This document shows, in pieces, positions 1 to 5,777 of a stretch of DNA of 6,375 nt; position 1 is the first letter of the stretch; each line of letters starts with the position of its first letter. A program made the translations under genes and the position numbers. The notes under the pieces are model-generated. The model did no database searches. It was given only the letters and a program-made list of their open reading frames with translations, and was not told the origin of the DNA. This DNA is from an uncultured Ilumatobacter sp. (GTDB taxonomy: Bacteria; Actinomycetota; Acidimicrobiia; Acidimicrobiales; Ilumatobacteraceae): NCBI GenBank assembly GCA_938049325.1, contig CALICC010000296.1:1-6375 (forward strand). Reading direction: 5' to 3'.

Positions 1-1
1 C

Positions 2-445
2 ACCTGGGCCGTACTGGGCGGGAGCGGCGCGCCCGTGGTTGGCTCGTTCGAGACAAACGATGACTTCGCCCGCGATGCGCGACGTTTTGCCCAGACGGAC
101 CATCTCGGCATTGCGCTGACGCAAACGCTCGATCAACACACCGCGCCGACCGACGACGATCTCCGCGTCGAGAGTGAACGGTGGGCCGAGGCAATCGAGC
201 GCGCCGTCGATCTCGCCGACGGCAAGACGGTCCTCGTGACGGAGTTCGCGCCGCGCCACGACGACGCCGACGTCGCCGGCTTGCTCGTCGAGCGATTCGT
301 CGACGTCGCCGACGGGGCTGGCCAGATCAGCGTCGCGTTTCTCGACCCGGCGATTTCGGGACCGGAGGCGCCGCACGGCTTGTTCGACACGAGCCGAGTA
401 CCGCGACCGGCAGTCGACGCCTACCTCGGTAACGAATCCGAGTAA
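2..445 (+). CDS. C-terminal part of a possible GH10-like (TIM-barrel) glycoside hydrolase, 5' end outside the window
   Basis: The frame is open from the first complete codon at position 2, so the gene begins upstream; the GTG at 35 is probably internal. About 147 codons are visible, ending in TAA. Two stretches resemble the end of glycoside hydrolase family 10: VLVTEFAP (visible residues 76-83), where GH10 enzymes have the strand carrying the nucleophile glutamate (TE; here E81), and GLFDTSRVPRPAVDAYL (126-142), which matches the 'PLLFD...PKPAyda' ending of that family. The aromatic residues that GH10 enzymes usually keep before this ending are missing (here ISVAFLDP), so the protein may be a divergent or non-catalytic relative. 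GH10 enzymes hydrolyse beta-1,4-xylan, but no substrate should be assumed. The gene converges on the diiron oxygenase gene with a 57-base gap. Being a coding gene is well supported; the family assignment rests on two short motifs. Confidence 0.5.
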   Translation, partial: TWAVLGGSGAPVVGSFETNDDFARDARRFAQTDHLGIALTQTLDQHTAPTDDDLRVESERWAEAIERAVDLADGKTVLVTEFAPRHDDADVAGLLVERFVDVADGAGQISVAFLDPAISGPEAPHGLFDTSRVPRPAVDAYLGNESE

Positions 446-502
446 GCGCCGACCACGGCCTGGTTTGCCACCATCTTCCCTACCGCAAAACGTTGAGCTC
501 GC
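446..502. other. Convergent intergenic gap
   Basis: These 57 bases separate the GH10-like gene from the end of the diiron oxygenase gene. A weak inverted repeat (CTCGC/GCGAG, 498-514) overlaps the oxygenase stop but has no T-tract. I see no further gene or clear terminator. Confidence 0.4.
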
Positions 503-1501
503 TCAGACTGCGAGACCGAGACGGCGCCACAGCCGAGCGGAGCGCTTCGAGATCAAGCCGCACTCCGACAGAAGTCGTCGCACCTTGGCCAACGACTCGT
601 CGACACGCTGCTGCTGCTCCGGACTCTTGCGCACATGATCGACGACGTCGCGCGGGACGTGGTGTTCCTTGACGACGTGCGGCGGGAGCCCCATCATCAA
701 GTCGGCCATCAGCGACAGCACCAGCGGCGCTGTGTAACGCAGCAGCGAGGTCTTGAATCGACCGAGCTCGCCGACGTTGCGCTTCAACTGGTGCCGAGCA
801 AACGAGAGGTGGCGGGCTTCTTCGGTGACGTGAATCCGCATGATTCGCTCGAGCAGCGGGTGATCGATCCCGTTGCGCAGGCCCTCGCGCTGAGAATGGT
901 CGATGGGGTCTTCTCCACCGAGCACGAAGACGAAGAACAGCTCCGGGAATCGGGTCGCGAGCCCGACCACCTGTGGAGCGAGCATGCGAACGTGCAACGG
1001 GAAGTCGCCCGTGTCGAAGCCGGTGCGATTCACGAACTCCTGGAACATCAACGAGTGCTGCGACTCTTCGATGACCTCGTGGTAGGCGTAGCGGAACTCC
1101 GGCGCACCATTCGGATGCGTCAGCGCGTGTGCGAGCAGACCTCGCGACAAGATGTTCTCGAACACGAGCCCCGACCGCATCCGGCTCGCGATGATGTGGA
1201 GCCCGAGACGGCCTCGACGGCTCTCGTCGAGCGTCTCCCACCACTCGGTCTCGCCGATCAGCTGCTCGGCCGCGCCTGCCCATCGCGGGTCGTCGGGGTC
1301 GACTGCGAAGTCTGGCGAGTCCCAATCGATGTCTTCGTAGGCGTCGTAGTGCTTCTCGACGGACTGCCGGTTGAGACGGTGCACCAGCGCGGTCCACGCG
1401 TCATCGGTGAGCGCGGCGCGCGCCACGACGGTCTCTTCGTCGACGCCGGCCGACGATGCCGTAGCCGACGATGTGTCGTCGGTGCGAAATGGGGCGGTCA
1501 T
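503..1501 (-). CDS. AurF-type non-haem diiron oxygenase
   Basis: This 332-residue protein resembles the p-aminobenzoate N-oxygenase AurF family (ferritin-like four-helix bundle). The diiron ligands can be read directly: E115 (FENIL), E146 and H149 (EVIEESQH), E197 (LGGEDPIDH), and H224, E228 and H231 (HVTEEARH). From memory, the AurF ligands are E101, E136, H139, E196, H223, E227 and H230, so the E-x2-H and H-x3-E-x2-H spacings are identical. Known members use O2 at a mu-oxo/peroxo diiron centre to oxidise arylamines or other small molecules in the cytoplasm; the substrate here is unknown. The ATG start is supported by AGGAGG four bases upstream and by a 4-base ATGA overlap with the tetR stop, which implies translational coupling. 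About 25 N-terminal residues are low-complexity and probably disordered. The final 30 residues are basic. The family call is strong; the reaction is not known. Confidence 0.88.
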   Translation of the reverse strand: MTAPFRTDDTSSATASSAGVDEETVVARAALTDDAWTALVHRLNRQSVEKHYDAYEDIDWDSPDFAVDPDDPRWAGAAEQLIGETEWWETLDESRRGRLGLHIIASRMRSGLVFENILSRGLLAHALTHPNGAPEFRYAYHEVIEESQHSLMFQEFVNRTGFDTGDFPLHVRMLAPQVVGLATRFPELFFVFVLGGEDPIDHSQREGLRNGIDHPLLERIMRIHVTEEARHLSFARHQLKRNVGELGRFKTSLLRYTAPLVLSLMADLMMGLPPHVVKEHHVPRDVVDHVRKSPEQQQRVDESLAKVRRLLSECGLISKRSARLWRRLGLAV

Positions 1502-2151
1502 GTTTCCTCCTGGGAAGTATCGATCGCTGGGGTGGACGTCGAGTCCGAGGTGTGAATCGCGGAGTCGAGCAGCGCCGAGATGCGCTTGAATCCGTCGATG
1601 ACTCCAACGGCCACTGCCGGGTCGGGAGCGGTGCGCTGTGCCAGCGCCAAGCCTTCGAGCAGCGAGACCGCGAAGTCAGGCACGATCTCGGAGAACGACA
1701 GGTCGGAGAACTCGTCGAAGTTCGCGTGCCAGGTGTTGCGAGTCCGCTCGATCAGACGAGCGCGAGCGAGCGTCACGGTGGCGGCGAGCTCCGGCTCGTG
1801 GTGTGCCGCTGCAGCGAACTCCATCCACGCGACGTGCACCGGTGACGAACAGATTTCCCAGAGCAGATCGATCGCCGCAGCGAGGCGGCCGTCGCCATCG
1901 CCGACCTTCTTCATGCCCTCTTCGAATCGCTTGACGTGCCCGTCGGCGAGCCAGTCAGCCGTCGCAGAGAACAGCGCCGCACGGTTCGGGAAGTGGTGCA
2001 GCATCGCACCGCGTGACACGCCAGCGCGTTGAGCGATCTCGGTCGTCGTCGCCCCGCGGTAGCCGACGTCGACCAGCGCAGCGACGGTCGCAACGATGAG
2101 CCGCGTCGTCGTTGCGTCGGTGCGCTCGGCTTGCGTGCGGCGGACGGTCAT
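1498..2151 (-). CDS. TetR-family transcriptional repressor
   Basis: This 217-residue protein has the TetR/AcrR N-terminal DNA-binding domain. Helices run through residues 12-32 (TRLIVATVAALVDVGYRG), followed by the helix-turn-helix at about 35-54 (ATTTEIAQRAGVSRGAMLHHF) and the typical NRAALFSA continuation. The remaining ~155 residues form the helical ligand-binding and dimerisation domain, whose effector cannot be predicted. I chose the ATG at 2151 over an in-frame TTG at 2187. The TTG lies inside a good -35 box, while a -10 box ends six bases before the ATG, so transcription should begin at the ATG itself and give a leaderless message. The gene overlaps the diiron oxygenase start by 4 bases (ATGA) and is divergent from the sulfotransferase. 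Dyads in the divergent region are likely operator candidates, so it probably regulates both its own operon and the sulfotransferase. Confidence 0.9.
   Translation of the reverse strand: MTVRRTQAERTDATTTRLIVATVAALVDVGYRGATTTEIAQRAGVSRGAMLHHFPNRAALFSATADWLADGHVKRFEEGMKKVGDGDGRLAAAIDLLWEICSSPVHVAWMEFAAAAHHEPELAATVTLARARLIERTRNTWHANFDEFSDLSFSEIVPDFAVSLLEGLALAQRTAPDPAVAVGVIDGFKRISALLDSAIHTSDSTSTPAIDTSQEET
1506..1511 (-). promoter_or_regulatory. Shine-Dalgarno of the diiron oxygenase gene
   Basis: AGGAGG on the minus strand, four bases before the ATG at 1501. It lies inside the last codons of the tetR gene (Gln-Glu-Glu), so the oxygenase is translated from the same message. It fixes the oxygenase start. 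Confidence 0.8.
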
Positions 2152-2157
2152 GGCACG

Positions 2158-2187
2158 ACAGTACCCGGCTCGAGCAGAAACAGTCAA
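2158..2187 (-). promoter_or_regulatory. Promoter of the tetR-oxygenase operon, apparently leaderless
   Basis: On the minus strand, TTGACT (2182-2187, five of six matches to TTGACA) is followed after 18 bases by TACTGT (2158-2163), which fits the TAnnnT -10 pattern of actinobacterial sigma-70 promoters. Six bases separate the -10 from the ATG at 2151, placing the expected transcription start on the A of the start codon. No Shine-Dalgarno precedes this ATG, which agrees with a leaderless transcript. This is inferred from sequence only. Confidence 0.6.
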
Positions 2188-2204
2188 TCGTGCTTGTAAG
2201 TGAT

Positions 2205-2223
2205 CGACGTCACGTCGGACGTG
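2205..2223. promoter_or_regulatory. Candidate TetR operator: two overlapping perfect dyads
   Basis: Positions 2205-2217 read CGACGT-C-ACGTCG and positions 2211-2223 read CACGTC-G-GACGTG. Each is a perfect 6-bp inverted repeat around one central base. Together they form three GACGT half-sites (2206-2210, 2212-2216 inverted, 2218-2222) spaced six bases apart. The array lies between the divergent tetR and sulfotransferase genes and abuts the putative sulfotransferase -10 box, so bound protein would block that promoter. TetR proteins usually bind such dyads as dimers, sometimes two dimers per operator. Binding by the neighbouring TetR is inferred from position. Confidence 0.5.
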
Positions 2224-2224
2224 T

Positions 2225-2230
2225 CATGAT
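2225..2230 (+). promoter_or_regulatory. Possible -10 box of the sulfotransferase gene, leaderless spacing
   Basis: CATGAT matches TATAAT at four of six positions and ends six bases before the GTG at 2237, the spacing that would start transcription at the first base of the start codon. No convincing -35 box is found 16-18 bases upstream, and no Shine-Dalgarno precedes the GTG. The missing -35 makes this a weak call. Confidence 0.35.
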
Positions 2231-2236
2231 CCATGC

Positions 2237-3499
2237 GTGAGTCCTCGACCAGCGCCCGTTCGAATCGACGATCTGATCGCTCCTCGGTTCACCCCCGACA
2301 TCGGCGGGGCGTTCGACCTCGTCGCCCCGATGGCGGCTGCTCTCGACTGGTCGCCCAGCGGCATTCTCGAGCAGGCAGCGAGCGACACGGGACTGGACGA
2401 CTTCGGCGACGATCTGCACGTCGAACCTCTCACGGTGATCGTCGATTCACTCACACGTGAGGCCGGACTGTCGACCATCGGCCAACTGACCGTGCACGGC
2501 AACCTCGTCGGCCACGCCACACAGAAGTTGCTCGTCACCGATCTCATACGGCGCCATCCCGAGATCGCGGAGATCCCGATCGAGCGACCGATCGTGATCG
2601 CAGGTCAGGGCCGCACCGGTACGACACACCTTCACAACCTGATGGCCTCCGACAGTTCGCTGCGATCGATGCCGTACTGGGAGAGCCTCGAACCGGTCCC
2701 ACCGCTCGCGGAACAGCGCCTTGCCGCAACGTCGCCTGCCGATGACCCGCGGTACCAGCGGTGCACCGACGCGCTGTCGCAACTCAACACAGTGCTTCCC
2801 CACTTCAAGCGGATGCACGACATGTATCCCGAGCACGCACACGAAGAGATCGCGCTGTGCGTCATCGCATTCGGCGGCATCGCACCGGAGACGATGGCCC
2901 CGCTCCCGACGTTCCGCGACTGGTACCTCGCCAGCGATCAGACGCCGTACTACCGGTTCATGAAGACGATGCTCCAGGTGATGACGTTCCAGCGCGGCGG
3001 AACACGCTGGCTGCTCAAGTCGCCTCAGCACGTCGAACAGTTGGGCCCGCTGATGGAGGTGTTCCCCGACGCAACCGTGGTGTGCACTCACCGCGACCCG
3101 GTGGCCGTGGCGTCGTCGATGGCCACGATGCTCGCCTACACCGCTCGCCTCGCTGTCGAGCCCGACCGGCTCCGTGATGTCGGCAGGTACTGGATCGATC
3201 GGATGGCGCGCATGTTCGACGCCATGGAGCGCGACCGACATCTCGTCCCCGCCGAACAATCGATGGACGTCGCGTTCGACGACTTCATGGCCGACGACAT
3301 CGCGATGGTCAAACGCATCTACGATCTGGCCGACCAACCGTTCACCGATTCGACGGAGGCTGGCATGCAGGCCTACATGGCGGAACACCCCCGTGGTGTC
3401 CACGGCAGCGTGACCTATCACATGGCTGACGATTTCGGGATCGACCCCGCCGACCTTGCGACGCGACTCGCAAGCTACGCCGACCGCTTCGGCGTCTGA
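2237..3499 (+). CDS. PAPS-dependent-type sulfotransferase family protein
   Basis: This 420-residue protein belongs to the large bacterial sulfotransferase family seen widely in actinobacteria (Sulfotransfer_3-like). The 5'-phosphosulfate-binding loop is GQGRTGTTHLHNL (residues 123-135), following the strand PIVIA. A conserved WLLKSPQHVEQL segment (258-269) carries K261 and H265. The 3'-phosphate-binding segment is VVCTHRDPVAVASS (281-294), with R286 and S293 as the expected phosphate contacts. Such enzymes transfer the sulfuryl group of PAPS to a hydroxyl or amine of a small molecule; the acceptor is unknown. There is no signal peptide or membrane segment, so it is cytoplasmic. The GTG start lacks a Shine-Dalgarno, but a -10-like box lies six bases upstream, and the N-terminal sequence RIDDLIAPRF looks native. 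The next in-frame ATG (2330) would remove 31 residues. It is divergent from tetR and likely under its control. Confidence 0.85.
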   Translation: MSPRPAPVRIDDLIAPRFTPDIGGAFDLVAPMAAALDWSPSGILEQAASDTGLDDFGDDLHVEPLTVIVDSLTREAGLSTIGQLTVHGNLVGHATQKLLVTDLIRRHPEIAEIPIERPIVIAGQGRTGTTHLHNLMASDSSLRSMPYWESLEPVPPLAEQRLAATSPADDPRYQRCTDALSQLNTVLPHFKRMHDMYPEHAHEEIALCVIAFGGIAPETMAPLPTFRDWYLASDQTPYYRFMKTMLQVMTFQRGGTRWLLKSPQHVEQLGPLMEVFPDATVVCTHRDPVAVASSMATMLAYTARLAVEPDRLRDVGRYWIDRMARMFDAMERDRHLVPAEQSMDVAFDDFMADDIAMVKRIYDLADQPFTDSTEAGMQAYMAEHPRGVHGSVTYHMADDFGIDPADLATRLASYADRFGV

Positions 3500-3523
3500 A
3501 CCAGGTCACCCAGCCGGCGCGCG

Positions 3524-4642
3524 TCAGCCGAGATCGCTCAGCTTGACGACGGAGCACTCAGGCTTGGGTGGATCGGTTTCGGGCAGCAGGAACCGCCAGA
3601 AAACGGTGCCCAGACGATGACCTTCAGTGTCGAGCCAATTCGGAAGCCCTGGGTCGGTCGCACTGACGATGATCCGATACGTGCCGTCGTCCTCGAACGC
3701 AATCTGTGCGGCGTTGAGGCACGTCGTGCGGTCGCGGTAGTTCAGCGTCTGCATGTGTGCGTTCCAGAGCATGACGTTGGCGAACGGGCCGTCAGGGATC
3801 GTTCCGGTCATCACCAGAGCCTCGTCATCTGCCAAGTCCCATCGACCCATCGAGTAGAAGATGTCGGCAGCTCCTGGCACCGGAAGTCCGGTGTCGCGGA
3901 AGCTGAACGGCGTTGCGACCTCGTTGACGGTTTCACTGATGAACGGCACACCCGACGCCGTTCCCGGAATGCCCTGGCCGAGCGTGAGCTGTCGAAGGAA
4001 CGCCACGCCGCGTTCGTAGCGAGCTGCCATGGTCGCATCGTCGAGCGGCGGGGGCGGGGGCACTTGTTCGATGGTCTCGATGTCGATGTCGACGGCGATC
4101 GATGAGTCGTTCTGTGCTGACACCGGCAGCTGGTAGTAGCTCCGCACCACGATCGCCACGGCATCCGCGTGGAGCTGCAACCAGTTGCCATCGCGTTCCT
4201 CGGCGCTGAAGACCAACTCGTACGTGCCGTCGTCGGCGACCTCGAAACCGCGATCGTTCAGATCACCGAGGAGGGGGCCGGCAAACGCTCCATCGGCGGC
4301 CTCGCCGTGGACGGTGAACGAGGTGTAGCACTGCTGATCGATTCGACCAGAAACCCGGTACGAGCGATCTCCACGAACCGGTGCGTAGTGATAGATCGCA
4401 TCGGGATTGTCGCCTTGCAGCTTGCGCGCCGGCGTCACGATGTTGACGAACCGTGGATGGTCCGGGTCGGACTCGAGATACATCTCCGACATCGCCGACA
4501 AGGCTTGACCGACGTAGCGATACGCCTCGGCGATGTCGACCGGATCGGTGAAGCGCTCCGTGTCCAGCACATAGCGATCGCGCACTTCGCTGAGCGCGTC
4601 GATCAGCGAATCGAATGCGGCGGTCGTCTTGGGTGAACTCAT
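3524..4642 (-). CDS. DUF1214-domain protein with two related halves
   Basis: This 372-residue protein has a recognisable DUF1214-type ending: MLWNAHMQTLNYRDR (291-305), then DGTYRIIVSATDPGLPNWLD (319-338) and GTVFWRFLLP (345-354). Residues 138-174 (DDGTYELVFSAEE, GNWLQLHADA, VVRSYYQLP) repeat the same pattern, so the domain appears to occur twice, joined by a linker containing five consecutive prolines (195-199). The first ~60 residues are helical. No signal peptide or membrane segment is visible. DUF1214 has no established biochemical activity that I can cite; the N-W and R-x-Y/F positions are conserved in both halves. The ATG is supported by GGAGG five bases upstream and the gene starts 14 bases after the stop of the selenoprotein, so it is probably the last gene of that operon. 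Its 3' end converges on the sulfotransferase gene with a 24-base gap. Confidence 0.75.
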   Translation of the reverse strand: MSSPKTTAAFDSLIDALSEVRDRYVLDTERFTDPVDIAEAYRYVGQALSAMSEMYLESDPDHPRFVNIVTPARKLQGDNPDAIYHYAPVRGDRSYRVSGRIDQQCYTSFTVHGEAADGAFAGPLLGDLNDRGFEVADDGTYELVFSAEERDGNWLQLHADAVAIVVRSYYQLPVSAQNDSSIAVDIDIETIEQVPPPPPLDDATMAARYERGVAFLRQLTLGQGIPGTASGVPFISETVNEVATPFSFRDTGLPVPGAADIFYSMGRWDLADDEALVMTGTIPDGPFANVMLWNAHMQTLNYRDRTTCLNAAQIAFEDDGTYRIIVSATDPGLPNWLDTEGHRLGTVFWRFLLPETDPPKPECSVVKLSDLG

Positions 4643-4647
4643 TTCAA

Positions 4648-4652
4648 CCTCC
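4648..4652 (-). promoter_or_regulatory. Shine-Dalgarno of the DUF1214 gene
   Basis: GGAGG on the minus strand, five bases before the ATG at 4642, in the 14-base gap after the selenoprotein stop. It supports the chosen start and independent re-initiation within the operon. Confidence 0.75.
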
Positions 4653-4656
4653 AGGC

Positions 4657-5775
4657 TCAGAGGGTCGACGGGTAGTAGCCGCCCACTGGGGTGTTGACGA
4701 CGTCGGAGCTGAAGTCGGATGCGAACGGCCAGTCAGCCTCCTCGCCAGCGATGGGAGCCTGCACGAACTGTCCGTACTTGCCGCCGACCCGCTCACGACC
4801 GAGCAGCGACCATGCCTGGCGCTTGTAGGTCCAGTTGTCGGGTTGCAGGCGGTGACATTCGTTGAAGTGCTCGATCGCATCATCACGGTGACCATCGCGC
4901 CACAGCTGATTGGCGAGTTCGAAGTGCGCAGCGCCAGCCGACATCGCGGAGGATCGAGGCTGCGACGCAGCGATGACCTCATCGGGTTCCATCGCGAACG
5001 TGCTCGCCGCACCCTTGGCCACCCAGTCCCGAATCGCATCGGCATAGGCACCGCGGTCTTGACCCGACCCGAGCACATCCCATTGGCCAGGACCATCCTC
5101 CGGAGGGGCGGGCGCCGTCGGTGCGGAGCCCAAGGCCGGAATCGCATCGAGCATGTCGGAGGGCATCGACAGACCACCGCTCGGCCAGCCTGGCTCGGGC
5201 GGACGCACGATCATCCCGCCCTCGTCGATCCAGATCACGTTGGGAATGTTGACCACACCGAACAGTTCGCCCATTCGGTGAGTTGGGTCGAGCAACGATG
5301 GATGCTCCGGCGACGCTGCCTCGATCAAGTCGCGCGATGCGTCGGGACCACTCAACTCGAGCGAGACCGTGACGATCTCGAGACCGTCAGCGTGCAGTTC
5401 GTTACGCAGTGCCTGCCACCCGGGCAGGTCGAACGAACAACCTCAATAGGGAGCCCACGAGACGATCACGACCTTCTGGCCGCGCAACGACGACAGCCGA
5501 AACTCGTTGCCGTCGAGGTCACCGAGTACCAGGTCGGGCGCCTCGGCAGTGGTGAGCGCACGGTCTCCGATCGACTCGGGTCCAATCACCCAGCGATCGC
5601 GTGGCGCATCATGCACGATCGCCATGCCGAGCCGCTCGGCGGCCGAGCTCAGTTCGAACGCGCCGTCGCCGAGCGGCACGCACACCTCTCCCTTGCAGGC
5701 TCCCTGCGGCTTGATGTCCCAGCCGGATCCCGCCGCGAACTCGTCGGCGGTGAGGTCAAGCGTGTCGACGATCAT
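4657..5775 (-). CDS. Thioredoxin-fold selenoprotein (in-frame UGA = Sec111) with TPR-like C-terminal region
   Basis: Read through one UGA (5443-5445), this is a single 372-residue protein. Residues 1-80 form an N-terminal domain with GACKGEVCVP (C27, C32). Residues 81-195 form a redoxin domain: APDLVLGDLDGNEFRLSSLR, then KVVIVSWAPY, the UGA at 111, GCSFDLPGWQALRNELH, the strand LEIVTVSLE, and GVVNIPNVIWID with the likely cis-proline P178. Residues 279-312 resemble a TPR (AHFELANQLWRDGHRDDAIE, then LQPDN). The UGA occupies the position of the first catalytic Cys in thioredoxin-fold proteins, and a SECIS-like hairpin follows it. The role would be thiol or peroxide redox chemistry in the cytoplasm, since no signal peptide is seen; the partner is unknown. 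The ATG has GGGAGGG seven bases upstream and starts 2 bases after the AAA+ gene stop. The alternative is a gene broken by a nonsense mutation, but the intact frame, catalytic position and hairpin all argue against that. Confidence 0.85.
5397..5438 (-). promoter_or_regulatory. Predicted bacterial SECIS element
   Basis: The RNA downstream of the UGA folds as a two-tier hairpin. The lower stem pairs GUUCGUU (5438-5432) with AACGAAC (5403-5397), seven perfect pairs. After an internal loop (three bases against eight), the upper stem pairs CCUGCC (5428-5423) with GGCAGG (5417-5412), six perfect pairs. The apical loop is CGGGU (5422-5418). Twenty bases lie between the UGA and the loop. As I recall, bacterial SECIS elements sit within the coding region just after the UGA, with a short apical loop carrying a G in its first two positions (here the second) about 16-37 bases downstream. 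SelB bound to Sec-tRNA would recognise this loop. Confidence 0.75.
5443..5445 (-). other. Recoded UGA, predicted selenocysteine codon 111
   Basis: The minus strand reads TGG GCT CCC TAT TGA GGT TGT, that is W-A-P-Y-U-G-C. The frame is open for 110 codons before and 261 codons after this TGA, and both sides carry parts of one redoxin domain. Thioredoxin-fold relatives have Cys at this spot (WAxxC). Cys codons TGT/TGC differ from TGA by one base. Confidence 0.83.
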
Positions 5776-5777
5776 GA

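Noticed and set aside
498..514. Hairpin CTCGC/GCGAG as an intrinsic terminator
   Set aside because: The stem is only 5 bp, it overlaps the oxygenase stop codon, and no T-tract follows on either strand.
480..1397. 305-codon minus-strand ORF in another frame of the oxygenase
   Set aside because: Arg/Ala-rich shadow translation with no start signal, overlapping a confidently identified gene.
635..1555. 306-codon plus-strand ORF opposite the diiron oxygenase
   Set aside because: The minus strand encodes a full set of diiron ligands; the opposite reading has no family features and runs into the tetR gene.
2233..2460. ATG at 2233 as the start of a separate 75-codon gene
   Set aside because: It is out of frame with the sulfotransferase, overlaps its start, and translates to Arg-rich sequence without features.
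2447..3421. 324-codon minus-strand ORF opposite the sulfotransferase
   Set aside because: It is a shadow of the sulfotransferase gene, rich in His, Arg and Val with no domain or ribosome-binding site.
3500..3523. Terminator in the 24-base gap between the convergent sulfotransferase and DUF1214 genes
   Set aside because: GC-rich bases are present but no stem of useful length with a T-tract can be drawn.
4657..5355. A separate gene starting at the TTG at 5355
   Set aside because: This start lies in the middle of a redoxin domain (LEIVTVSLE-L-SGPD) and leaves the active site and first strands untranslated. The same frame is continuous through the UGA.
5443..5775. Pseudogene caused by a nonsense mutation
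   Set aside because: The frame after the TGA is intact for 261 codons with conserved motifs, the TGA is exactly at the catalytic position, and a SECIS-like hairpin follows. It remains the main alternative if the host lacks selenocysteine machinery.
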